Below, piece after piece: positions 50,198 to 62,200 of a stretch of DNA of 64,000 bases (the first letter of the stretch is position 1; every line of letters begins with the position of its first letter). Source of the DNA: Eopsaltria australis. Lineage: Eukaryota; Chordata; Aves; Passeriformes; Petroicidae. Position numbers and translations under genes: made by a program. The notes under the pieces were generated by a model. The model searched no databases, was not told the DNA's origin, and saw nothing but the letters and a program-made list of their open reading frames with translations. The stretch lies in the NCBI GenBank assembly GCA_034509425.1, contig JAVTVJ010000013.1, forward strand, positions 248,001 through 312,000, given 5' to 3'.

Positions 50198-53100
50198 CCA
50201 GATTCCCTGACACTTATTAAGGATATTCTCTCCATACTGGAGCCAAGCAGCAAATCCCACTGACATGCAACATCCAACGTAACAACCCAACATTTAATTC
50301 ACAGCACTGGAAATACCTTCTACCCCATACCATTGTAAAGAAACTTTTCTAAACACATAACAAGGCCCCTGACTTTGCAGACAGGTTGAAAGCTGCTCCT
50401 GTTCTTCTGCTGTCTGTCAAAGGACTCCACTGAGTCAAGTCAGGAATTAACACTGAGCATGTGCAAGTGCCATTGTAGCTTATGAAGCACAATTGTAGTA
50501 AATAAGCCAACCTAGCTTAAGCTAAGGCAGCTGTTAGAAGAACCAAGCTCAGCTACCCACTCTTGTGAATCATTTCCTGAATTGCCACAATTAGCACAGC
50601 ATTGTAAGGCAATTCATGCTCAAATCCAACAGAAGAAGTCAACACTCAATTTACTATATTAATCTCAGAGCACTTGATTCCCAGTCCATTTTCACGACCC
50701 TCTCTTTCAGCTTTGTGTACTTGTGTCTCTGAAATTCTTTGCTTTCTCCAAAGTCTAGAACCAAAGCACTCTGCTCCACAGCTGAATGCACCAGCAGACA
50801 CTGACTGAGAAAGCATCGTGCCCAGAAATCACCATCACTGCTTGCATGAATATGAAGAAGAACTCACCACTGTTTTCCACTACTATCAAAAAACGTCTTG
50901 ACTGCCTGGGATGTTTTCCTGTGTGCTGGTTGATTCCTACAGCTTTATGAAACCTGTTAGCTTCTCTCACCCTTGGAGAGCCAGACTTTTGATATTATAA
51001 ACCTTGAGCTCATTGAGAGTTTGATGAAGCATAAAATAAGCATAGTTTAACAGTCAAATGAACAACAAAGGGCCTTTGTGATAGCTGGAGAGTACAGGAA
51101 TGGAGCAGCAAAGGAATTAGGATTAAGAAAAAGAAAACCCCTTATATGTGGAGGTGACAACCTGCGACTTTTGATTAATCATTTGATTTACCAGTGACAT
51201 TTCAAATTAATACAGTAACTTTAATTCTTGTCCTGACATAACCCATCTGAAGACTTTTGATCAAGACAGAATATTTATATAAAGTAGAATGGCTACAATG
51301 CTGGAGGAGTACAACGTGATAAGGAAATCTGAGCTCTGGAAAAACATTTTCTTTGAATTTTTTTGGCAGAGGGTAAACAGCAAAGTCCCCAGGTTTTTGG
51401 CACAAGGAAGGAAGACTTACAAAATGCTTCTCTTTAAAAAAGTAAATCTATTTTTCTTCTGTAATAGTACCATAGTCACTTTGGAGCTGTAGCTCCCATG
51501 GAGCAGTATCTCAAGATGAAGCTCACCTTAAGACGGTAGAATTCACCATAGGTGAAAACAAGTCATCTTTTTATAGCAGAGAATGAAGGACAGCGCACAG
51601 CAGCCCCTGAAATAAAACATTTGGGTTTTATTTCAGTCTGGGAACATACACAATTTAAACTAAAGGAGGTCTGAGGAAGAAAAATATGAAGTAAACAAGT
51701 CATCTTCAACACAGTTTCAGCCAGCCTTTAGAGAACACAAGATACAAATGTATTTTTTTTAGTCTAGACTTTCAGAGGATCACTAAACATTTTAATTCCT
51801 TCTACCCTAACACTGCAGCATTTTAGAAGGCTGTTGCTTCAGTAACTATTTAAAAATAAACTCTCCAGAGAGCACATGGCACTAAAAACAAGCCACTCCA
51901 GACTGATGAGACATCTAGACAATGGTCCAGAAAAGGGTACATTAGGAGCAGAATTCTCCTAAGGAGGAAGCAAACATCTCAAGTGACACACTGAAAGCAA
52001 TTTAGCTTGTTTAGATCCCAGCTGATACTGCACCATTTCTAAATTAGCATTAACCAACTCCCCTCCAAGAAAAGAGCACAGCAAACAGCACAGCTAACCC
52101 AGCCCACAAGGTATGTCCTGGACACATCCCTAGCTCCTACTGGCTCATTGCTATTGCTACCAAAATGTGTAAGCAGCACTACCACCCCTGGAAAGTCCAC
52201 AGTGGGTTTAGATTCTGTTTAAAAGCAGCAAGACAAATGACACAGGATCCAGAAGAAACCTGAAGTACCTGGAGCAAGGCACTGGCCTTCCCAGGCTCAC
52301 CAGGGAAACTGGACACAAAGGCTGTCTCCAAACCAGCTTCCTTTACAATCAGCACAGCAAGAGACACAGCTCTAGAGAGCTCTGAATGGGAACCTTGCCT
52401 AATTAATGAATTAGTGATTTAGTGTAGCAAAGTGAATCATCAAAAGTATGGCACATTCTCCAAAGCTGTTTACCCTTCCTGACACAGAAAAACAATATTA
52501 GACTTTCTCAAATTGAGCAGAAGCAGGACTCTGTTTATACCAGATGGAGCAGCACATACCATGTACAGAGACTGCTATTAAAGAAATGGCTTGCTGCCAC
52601 AAAAGAAACCAAAACAACAACAACAAAACACAGCAAAAAAACTGACTAGTGAAACATTGTTCTATTTGACTGTTTAAAGCAAGACTCCCAGGCAAACACC
52701 TGACCCCATTCCTCATTTCTGTGCAAATCACCACAGAACAGAGGAGATCAAATCTATTGCCCTGCCCTTCATTCCTTCAGACACATAACCATGATGCTGG
52801 AAATGCTGGAGGATGCTCCTCAACACAAGATCCAGAATAACCTATCCCATGGGTATCACTGGATGGATATCAAGTGGGTTTGTGCTCTTTAGCTGGGTTA
52901 GAATCGAATTTGCCTTCTGCTTGCCTTTAAATTCAATTCTTTAATGAACAATGAAAACCATGTAAGTGTTAAATGGTGCAAATCACTAAAAGCTGCAGCA
53001 CCTCATGAAATAGAGCAGAGCTTATATTGTCCTTTACACCTGACCCAACAAGACTTTTTTAACAGCTGTGTAACTCTATACAACATATTTAGAAACACCA

Positions 53101-56100
53101 GAGCAAGGCAAAAAGGGGCTCCCAACCATTCTGTTCAACCAGAGGAGTTCCATCAGGCTCATAAAGAGACAGAAATATTAGATAGGACTCACACAGCCAC
53201 AAGCACTTTTATTTGTATGGCACAGATATGATCCCACAAAAATGCTGCTGTTCTGCCTACACTTCCAGTAGAGAGCTCTCCCCACAGCATCAGACTAAAG
53301 AAATCTCAGTAATCTAAAGGGAGGTCACTGTAAAAGTTATATACCCATTGTCATTTCAGTTCAAAAGTTGCTTAGAAGACTAGAAGATTATACCCTAAGA
53401 CTTCATCAGACACACCACCCAAAGTTCATTCCAAAGCATCTTACAGCCATGAAAATAAAAGACAGAAAGTAAAGCTTGAAAGAGATTTATTAGAAGCCTT
53501 CAATGCACTGCAATGTCCTCTTCCCTCAACCACATCAGCCCCCAGGCAAGCCTCGCCTCACTTCAAACCACTGCATTTTCAGAGGAATTCTTTTCAAGCA
53601 GCAGGGCAGAGAGCAGTAACACAGAACAATCTTCCTGCTGGCCAAAGAGGAAGTTCATTCTGTAAATGGGCTATTTCCCAGATTTTAATTAAGCTGTGCA
53701 ACTGGAATCCTAATGCAGGAAAGCACAGCAAAAGACCCACAAGGTAAGACAAACATTCCTGGACTGAGGTTGGAAACAGCACAGAAAACTGCAAGATTTT
53801 ACTTTCGTTTTGTATCCTACAATAACATTTGTGATCATCAGTCTAAACCAGGACTCCAAATTGCAATATGCTACACAGGAGCAAAACAAGAAAACACATC
53901 TCTTGCACAGAGAGACTTCACCTCAAGGGATGAGATGACTGCTGGACAAGTGGATGCAAGGAAAGAAGAGAACACAGCAAGAAGGCAAAAGCACTCAAGG
54001 TAGATAAGCAGCAGCCTATTGATTCCACTGCCAAGCTGTCCTGGTTCAGTCAGGTGAGAGTTATGAACTTCTCTGAAGGCAGAAGATGAGGCAGCACCAG
54101 AGATATCTCTGGGACTCTTCTCCATGGTGGATGAAAAGCATCCATCTGCCACTCCTCCTTCTGCATGAACAAAGCAAAGAAAGGCCACAACAAGGCTTTA
54201 CTGAACACCTCAAAGCGAGCAGCATCACCAGGTGGGATTACACGTCAAGTTCTCCACAGCATTTCACTCCAGAAGACAGCAGAAAAGGGCCAAGAAAATT
54301 AGCTTGTGTCTGTAGCTGTAGAACCCCTCATAGGAATGATTTTCAGTAAAAATGGTCATCATTTTGAACAGCTGAATGTCAAGAAGAAATCCAGACAAAG
54401 CAAGGGCAGCCTAGACTAGTTTTAACCATGTGGCTAGACACAAAAGATCCTATCTCAAAGACTCTGTGGAGAAAGAATGAAAAAGGTTAACATATAACAA
54501 GGATAAAGATCTGGGAAGAAAGAGATGACAGGCTGAGAGAGACAGGAATGTAGTAAAAATGTTTTTCTCACAATTTCCATAGCTTTCTTCAGTGTCCCTT
54601 CTCAAAAATGAAAGGCAGTTTCTCATGTTGTCTATTGCAAAAACAACAGGTTCAGAACAGTTGATCTCTATCAGAGCAATCAAGTTTCTGTCTTCAGCAA
54701 AAAAAAAAAAACTATGCTGCTACTGCCCACCTTCAGCAGAAAAGTTATGAACTCCCTCAGGAAGTGTGGGATGAATTACATTCCTCTTTCCTGAAGCTGA
54801 AATAATTCTATTGTTAATTTACTGCTGTCTAGGAAAAGCAAGAACTTGCATTTCCTTTCCTAGTCTTACTGAATACTTTTGAATTGAGTAAATTTCAAGA
54901 AAAGCATCCTTCAGTTTCCTCTTGCTATGAAGGCAAATGATTGCTGCTTGATTAAACTTTCAAAGGAGAAAAAAAGAAAAAAAGGAGTGGGTTCAGAAGA
55001 GAGGCTGCCCACACAGGAGAGCAACCTCTCCTTCCTTAAGTTGTTTCCCATATCTGGGCACTCCATTTTTAGCACAAACCACTCCATACACAAGAGTATC
55101 ACAGTGCCTCTCCAAACCAAGATACAACATGGGCAGAATGAGAAGAGCCATGTCTGTTTACTGTTAACACAAAGAAACCAAATGCTGTTAACGCCTTATC
55201 AACTCATTAATCCATATTCCAACCACCTCAGCATTAGAAGGAATCCACAGGGACAAACAACAAATAATTAATTGAAACTGAACTCATCACGTGCTCCAAA
55301 CAGTTGAAATCCAAATGTTTTCACACCATTCACAAACGCTGTCTATTGCAGATCTCATTCCTTCACATGTAGATGTTCCTGGGCTCTCCTGGATGCACTT
55401 TTCCCTTTCTCCCTCTTCCTTGTGCAATTACAATGTGAGATGACGTGGCTGGGGGAGGGATGAGGACAAAAAGGAAGGAAAGGGTAGGGAGCTGATGTTC
55501 CTATGCCAGCTTACCTCTTGCTCTATCTCTTCGGTTTTGGGCTCCCCTCCTGGTAAACAAACAGTGCCTGGCTCTTGTATCTTATCACATCATTTCCAAA
55601 CAGCAGCACCAACACCGGCTCAGTATTGCTGCTACTTTATTTCCACCTCTCTAATTATGAGCAACATCCCTGGTGCTGACATTTCATCACATCCTGCTGT
55701 AATCTGAAAGGGTCAGGAGAGTTCTAGACTGAGAGACCTAAGAAAATACCTAAGATCAAGCACAGCTCCCTGGGAGAGCTCACCTAAAATCCCCCTTCCT
55801 TGCACTGACCAGCAGGAACTGTTCCCTCCTCCCCTTTTTGGATGACAAATTAGATTGTCATTAGGATCTGCTGCAGTAAAAGCACTCCCAGGAAACCTCT
55901 GAGGGATCACATCCACAGCAGGAGAATCACAGCAACACAGTATCTGGGGAAAGCTGCACTTTGCACCCTAGTATTAAAAACACCCGGGTGTAAGAGCAGC
56001 CCCCAAGGCAGGTGTGGGCTTTGCTCCTGTGTGAGGACCCTGCACACAGCAGGTGAGCCACAGCTACACGGAGCTGGGGAGGTTTCTTCTTACTCCAGGT

Positions 56101-58493
56101 TGTTAAGACATAGACCAACAGGCAGAGAAAAGATTCCTGAAACACCAGACTGTAACAGGCTCTGCTGCTGCTCTGGGAGCAATTTCTTGTGACACAATCA
56201 GAGAGTGGAAGTTTCCTGTCTCTGCCAAGGACAGACAGCAGCAGCACGGGCAGCTCTCCCTTCACCTGGAGCTACCCTGAGTACTACTCCAAGATTACAC
56301 AGGACAGCCCCCGTGTTTGCAGAGGAGAAAAAAAAAAACCCTAATCCATTCATGGATTACTTAAGTGACTGAGAAGTCGTTTTGAAATCCTGCAAGAAGG
56401 GAGGAACACATCCAGGTAAGGACCAGCTCTGCCTCAGCTTTCTCCAAGAAGCGTCACCAGCTCTGTGTTACCATGTGTACAACAGGAATTCAAGTTCACT
56501 CATGGCAAAGTTACGGTGCTGGAGTCTTTATCAAGAGACCTACACCTGCAAAATAACTGAGATTTCTCATGTGAGGCATGTTTGCAGGATGTTTGAAACC
56601 CGGAGAGGCAAGAAAGCTTAGAATAAAATGTCATCCTGACCTCAACCAGCTGTGTTTAGGTTTAGAGCAGGAATATACAGTTACATACTATTTACAGATC
56701 CTTTCTTAATACACAAGATAGTCAGAAACAGGATTTGTATTGAAATTTATGGAATATTGACACTGAGATACATATAATTCAGCAGCAGCATAGCTACTAA
56801 TATCTTCTGCACAAATACTTAGAAATAACTGGTACAAAAATATTTATGGCTGTCCTGTAACATTTAAGAGGAGTTCCCCATCCATTAATTTAATAATTAC
56901 AGGATTACCAACATCACCAATTAGCTGTGAGGTGTGCCTTCCAACTGTAATTTAAGACATGAATGAATACAAGTCCAGCATACCTCGTTAAGCCATCTAC
57001 TTAGACAGGAGTATTTTAGCAAGCTGCAAGCTAATTACAAACATACCTGTTTTCTTAACTGTAGTGTGACTTTTGCAGCTGCAGATGAACGTGCAGTGGG
57101 GACTTTTGGCTGGTTTAAAGGGGCAGTTCCAACTTCAATCTAACTCTAAATCTAGCTTTGTACCAGTAAGCTTTCACAGGCTCTCGGGCCAGCAGAAATA
57201 TTCCCATGATTGAAGAACTTAATTCCCATGCAGTGAGTTATTTTTACTGAATACATCCCTGCAGTGCAACCAACCCAAACACAAGCACTGAAAATGTGAC
57301 GGTGAGAAATAAATAGAATATGTACGTTGTACGAAATACAGAAAGAGGTACTGGCAAGACTATTGGTAAGACCAGTCTATTCCGAGCAAGTGCATGGTTA
57401 TACAAAGGAAATCTTGTTTATTGCATATTTCAAAGCTCAGTTATCTTGTATCTTTCCAAGCTCCTAGCTAAAAGCAGCCTAATGGATAATCAGTTTCTGT
57501 ATATCCAACTTGTCCAGCGAGAGGCCATTTATTTGCTTAGTCCACTGCACCAGCACCGACAAAGTTCCTTTAAACTCCAGAATAACCAAGAACGCCAGTT
57601 TTGAGTCTAACACTCAAAGATTCCCCATAGATTCTTCATTTTGTTCAACTTTCAAAGCAGCACAACAGGACCAACAAAGGAAGCAGCGATTTTTGTTGCG
57701 TAGGATTTAACAGCAAGTTTTGTGGAGATGGAGGGATCCTTTCCAAGCGCTCCAAAGCGCCAACCTTAAATGGATCACTGCATGAGGTAAGAGAGGGCTT
57801 CTTCAGAATATGGAATTAAGCCATTGCAGGGAATGGATAAGCAGGTTTTTATTATTATACAAGCAGAAAACCTAAGTTTAGAAGCAGCTACCCTCGTTAA
57901 GCACTAAACACCCTTAAACACATCTCAAGACAACAGCCCGCAGAGATTAACAATGAACCATAACACAATAAATAAAGACGCAGAACCACACGTACTACAG
58001 TCCCGCGAGCTGAGTTTATCTGGAATGACAACAAGGAGGCTAAAGGCGAGACAAGGAGCAGCGTGCGCGGAGTGCGGGCGGTCTGTGCCGTGCCTCCCGC
58101 CGGGGTGACGGAAGCACGGGCAGCACTCGGTGCCCGTGTGGCGGCCGCGCTCGGCGGGCGCTGCGCGGCACCCTCAGGGCGCTCGGGGCGGCGAGGCCGA
58201 GCTGCGGCAGCGGCAGCGCCCGCCCAGCCCCGCAGCGCGCCCTCAGCCCGCCCGGCCCCTCACGGCCCCGCCGCTCCGCCCGGCCCGGCGACAACCGCGC
58301 CGTGCCCTCGGCTCAGCCGCCCGCTCCGGGGCTCGCCCCGTTCCTGCCCGGCGCCGAGCCGTATAATCGGGGCACGGGCCGGCACGGACCGCGGTGCCCG
58401 CCGCGCTGTGCCAGCCGCGGCCGCTGCCGCCGTGCAGAGCCCGCTCCCCGCGCGCTGCCGCTGCACGACGGGGATCCTCCGCCGCCGCCCCAC

Positions 58494-58950
58494 CTGCCGC
58501 CCCGCAGCCCCTCCCGCCCCGCCGCGGGCACTTGCCTTCGCCTCATGCCGCTGCTCGGCGGCGGCGGAGCGCGTCCGGAGCGGCGCGGGTCCGGGGCGGA
58601 GCGGGTCCGGAGCGGAGCGGGACCGGCCGGTCCCTGCCCGCCGCGGGAGGGGCGGGTGCGGCGGCGGCGGCGCGCGCGCACCTTGGCAGCTCGCGCTGCC
58701 GCTGCCCCGCCCCCCGCGCGGGCACAGCCCCCTCCCCGCCCGGCCTTCGAGCGGCGCACCGGGGAGAGGGGAGCGGCGGCGAGAGGCGGAGGCTGCACAG
58801 CCGCTGGGCACGCGGTGCAGAGGGGCAGCGAGCGGAGGAGAACGAAGGCAGCGCGAAAGCAGCGGGTGTGGCGGAGAACGGGCACCGTCCCCAACGCCGT
58901 TCTCCCCCCGCAGCCCCTCCGCGCTCCCGCTGCTCCCCCGCCTGCTGTGG
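58494..58950 (-). other. MICAL3: Likely interval for non-coding exon 1 of MICAL3
   Basis: Exon 2 begins with a splice acceptor, so an upstream non-coding exon must exist. Candidate donors on the minus strand are CTGCCAAG|GTGCGC (ends 58682), GCGAAG|GCAAGT (ends 58536, a GC donor) and GCGGCAG|GTGGGG (ends 58494). I cannot choose between them, and the 5' boundary is unknown. Confidence 0.35.
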
Positions 58951-58995
58951 CGGTGGTTCGCTCCCGCCGCGCGAATCGCAACAGACCGGGCGGCG

Positions 58996-59024
58996 ATTGG
59001 CGGAGATCAAAAAAGGGGGCGGGG
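58996..59024 (-). promoter_or_regulatory. CCAAT box and GC box
   Basis: On the minus strand a CCCCGCCCCC GC box (59015-59024, Sp1/KLF type) is followed about 15 bp downstream by CCAAT (58996-59000). Both orientation and spacing suit a proximal promoter firing toward lower coordinates, so the start site is probably below about 58960. Known binding specificities; function inferred. Confidence 0.55.
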
Positions 59025-59069
59025 CCAGGGAGCGACCGTTTAAAGCGCCCACGAGCGGGGGGGGCGTGA

Positions 59070-59199
59070 GCCGGGAGCGCGCCCTGAGAGCCGGGAGCGC
59101 GCCCTGAGAGCCGGGAGCGCGCCCTGAGAGCCGGGAGCGCGCCCTGAGACTCGGGAGCGCGCCCGACGCCCCGGGAGCGCGCCCTGAGACTCGGGAGGC
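59070..59199. repeat. 20-bp GC-rich tandem array, about 6.5 copies
   Basis: The unit gccgggagcgcgccctgaga is repeated perfectly four times (59070-59149). Two variant units (59150-59169, 59170-59189) and a half unit follow. It sits directly upstream of the CCAAT/GC-box cluster. Each unit carries a GAGCGCGC core. Confidence 0.97.
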
Positions 59200-59270
59200 G
59201 CTGATGGAGTCGAAGATAACCGGCGGGGGGAAGGCGGCGAATAAATCAGGAGCAAAAGCGGCCGCAGAGG

Positions 59271-62200
59271 CGCTTGTAACGTTGTCATGGGCAAACTCCG
59301 GAGTTATTTTTGGGTCGCGGGTGGCTGGGGAGAAGCTCCCGGCGGCGGTCACTGCAATTCGTCCCGTTTGCATCCCGGTGCGCTCGGGAGGATGAGCAGC
59401 CTTGCAGCACGTGGGTGCTGCTGCCGTCGTCCTTGTCTCCTGCTAATCAATTTGGGAGCCCTAAATATTGACTGATCCCTGAGGTCACGCTGAGGTGACA
59501 GGGTTGGTACTGACCGGACAGGGAAATGAGCCCTGGCCTTCAAGAAAGCACTGAGAGGAACTCAGAAATGTCCTACCAAAGCCACAGCCTTCCAACCCTA
59601 CCCTAAGAGAAGTTTTGATCTCCACAGCATATCAGAGATTTGGGCACGAAAAGCAGCCAGGTATTGTAATAACACACGATGAAACGCCGAGCAGGTATCA
59701 TTCAAAAGAGATGCATAAAATGAGTTAATGATAGGGCTGAGCAAATCCTTACTACAGTGGGGTATGACAAATATCAGCCAGAAGTGCACAATTCCCAGCT
59801 CACTATCTATATCCATGTCTGAGAACAGATGGAGGAAAGCCTTTAGCTGATCTAAACTTGGCTCAACCCACCCTGTTTACTGATGGAGTTTCTGTGAGCA
59901 CAGAAATTAGAGCTACTGGTTGCAATCACTGCGGAGCCTCAGCCTGCTGATTCAGCTTAGCGTTGGAAAACCTGGCAAGGACACCTGTCCTTACCTGAGC
60001 AGATGCACCAAGCCTGCCCATACAAGCACCAAAGGGTGGCGAGAGCTCCAGACAAGGGATATTCCCCCTTGGAAGTTGCTAGAGCTCACTGACAGAGCAG
60101 CTCCGTGCAGGGGAGGCAGCAGCTTCCATTTTCTGTTCAAAACCGATTTTTGCAGGTGTCCTCCTCTGCAAAGATGCAGGTCTGGGGATGTGTTAAGTGT
60201 TGAAAAGCAGATGGAGGAGGGGATTATATTCAGTGATGCAGGAGATGTTTCAAAACGCTCTCGCAGGGCCCGGCTCGCAGAGCGTTTGCAGCGATTGCTG
60301 GCTGAGCACTCCCAGGAGTCAGGAGGAGAGCTGGCAAGTTGAACAGTAATCTTTGTAAAGTGCTAATAAGGACCCAAACAATTCCCATTAGGGAACTGGA
60401 GAGCCATCTGCACTCTAGCATGAGGCTGCCTGTGGCATCCACAGCAAGACTTGTATGTCTTGGCTCGATATTTTGGAATCCAGCACCAGAGAGGCTTAGT
60501 CATATGACAGGGTTATTTGCATCATTGTGCTGCTGGATTCCCAGAGAAGTTTTCACAATGCGCTGTAAGAGGAAGGGTTTGAGCAAGGAGAACTGAAGCA
60601 GAAACAAAGGGCTGCACTGCCTCTGCATGTCCCTTGTCACTCGCGGAGTGGGAGGAGGGTGGCAGGCAGTACGGTACAGAAATTCGGGCTCATAAAGCAC
60701 GCTCACAAAAACCGCGACATCGCTACAAAACGGGACATTCTGCAATATAAAAACGAGCTAAGCCGGCTGAAATCCTGCATCACAGTTTAGGAGAAGCCTG
60801 ATAGTCCAGGCTGGTGATGTGCAAGGCACAGAATCTCCCCTGGGGATTTCACAGAACCGCACTGGGCTAGAGAACAGTCACCTCACCCCAGGAGGCAGGG
60901 ATTGATTCTTCCCTGTGAATTCGTGCCTGCAGGCGCTGCCAAACTGGGTGTTGGCACTCCACAAGTGACCGCTAGTGAGCAGAGCAGCTGCTGAGGAAGC
61001 AGCTCCAAACCAACCCAGGGAAAAATATTGTGGTTCCAGATTGAGCTTTTTAAATGAGGTGAGCTGCTACCACCCAAAATAAAGTCAGAGTACGGCACAG
61101 TGTCCCGTTTTCAAAAGTCTATATAGAAAAATAAGGCCTTTTTTAGGTATTCTAAGAGAAAGTGTTGAAGGCTCGTAAGGGCCGGGTGCTGCTCCCAGTC
61201 AGACAAGGAGTATAACAAAGAAGGCAAGTTACAGAAGAAAATTCAAGAAGGTTTTTGGTATCTCTCTGAAATCAAAGCTATTTCCACAGTAAAAATAGCC
61301 AAGGAATCTTAAATTCTATTTTGACAAGCTTCCAAGGTTCAGGACTTGCCAGGTGCATGCTCCTGTGGGGATCTGTAATCTCTTTAAACCAAGAGCACCA
61401 AATTCCTCTGGAAGCATACTGGCCCAGAGCAGAATCCCCACATCTGGAAATAGGAAGTAAAAGCACAGCAAGTGGGTTTCAAATGAGGAGGTGATCACCG
61501 AATCACAGCACTGGAAGGGACACTGAGAGGTCACCTAACTCCAGCCCTGTGAAAGCATCTCTGTCCCATCTGTTTTACCTCTTAAAGACCTCCCCCGTGC
61601 AGACACCACAGTCTATCCAGGAAAGATGTTCTTTTCTCATGATTCACTCTTTTTGCCTTTAGAAAGTTTCCCCTAATGATCAACCTGGATCTCTTTTACC
61701 ATCATTTACATATGTACTTCTCATCCTACCCAATAGAGACAAAAAACCCATTTGCTCTTTTCACTCCTGTAACAGCCTTGTAGATGCATGGAGATTTCTC
61801 ATGTCACTTATTCCCCAGACATAAAACGCCATTTCTTCTTGCCTGTCCTCCTAGTTTACATTGAGTAAGGCTCTGTGGATTCATGGTGCTGATCCCTTTG
61901 GTGGCTCTCACTTTAATCCACATCTTTCCTGAATTTCTCTGTGCAGGAACAGCATCCAGCATGTTCCCAGGATGATGCAGAATGGAAGGAGCACTTGGTG
62001 TGTTCTACAATCATCCCTCCTGTTTATACATTTTTAGTGTGACATTTACAGTGACAGAGGATTTTTTTGTTTTGTTTTTTTGCTTCAATTTGTAAAAGTC
62101 AAGGCCACAGCATGAAATCAAACTGCCACTGAAGCCCCTGAGATGCTTTCCATTAACAGGAACTCTTTTCTCCTGTGTACAAGCATTTCTGTTAAAAGTC

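Larger units (their letters stand above)
16727..58493 (-). other. Intron 1 of MICAL3, about 41 kb, no supported gene
   Basis: It lies between the CpG island and exon 2. I read both strands and found CR1 fragments near 18.5, 23.0, 27.3 and 31.1 kb, a poly-C tract at 38.4 kb, an (ATT)n repeat at 43.4 kb and small duplications. No open frame resembles a known protein or shows flanking splice signals of good quality in series. Regulatory elements are likely in so long a first intron but cannot be picked out without cross-species alignment. Confidence 0.75.
58045..59270 (-). promoter_or_regulatory. MICAL3: CpG island, probable MICAL3 promoter
   Basis: Dense CpG and very high G+C stand out sharply from the AT-rich flanks. 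It is the only such island in the window and lies 41 kb upstream of the first coding exon, on the correct side. Islands of this type usually hold broad, TATA-less transcription starts. It could drive divergent transcription too; I see no gene on the plus strand to assign to it. Long open frames through it (up to 326 codons, Arg/Ala/Pro-rich) are composition artefacts. Confidence 0.82.

Noticed and set aside
58063..59107. Open frames of 183 to 326 codons in the GC-rich island on both strands
   Set aside because: High G+C removes stop codons in every frame. The peptides are Arg/Ala/Pro/Gly mixtures without family features, and overlapping frames on both strands are equally long.
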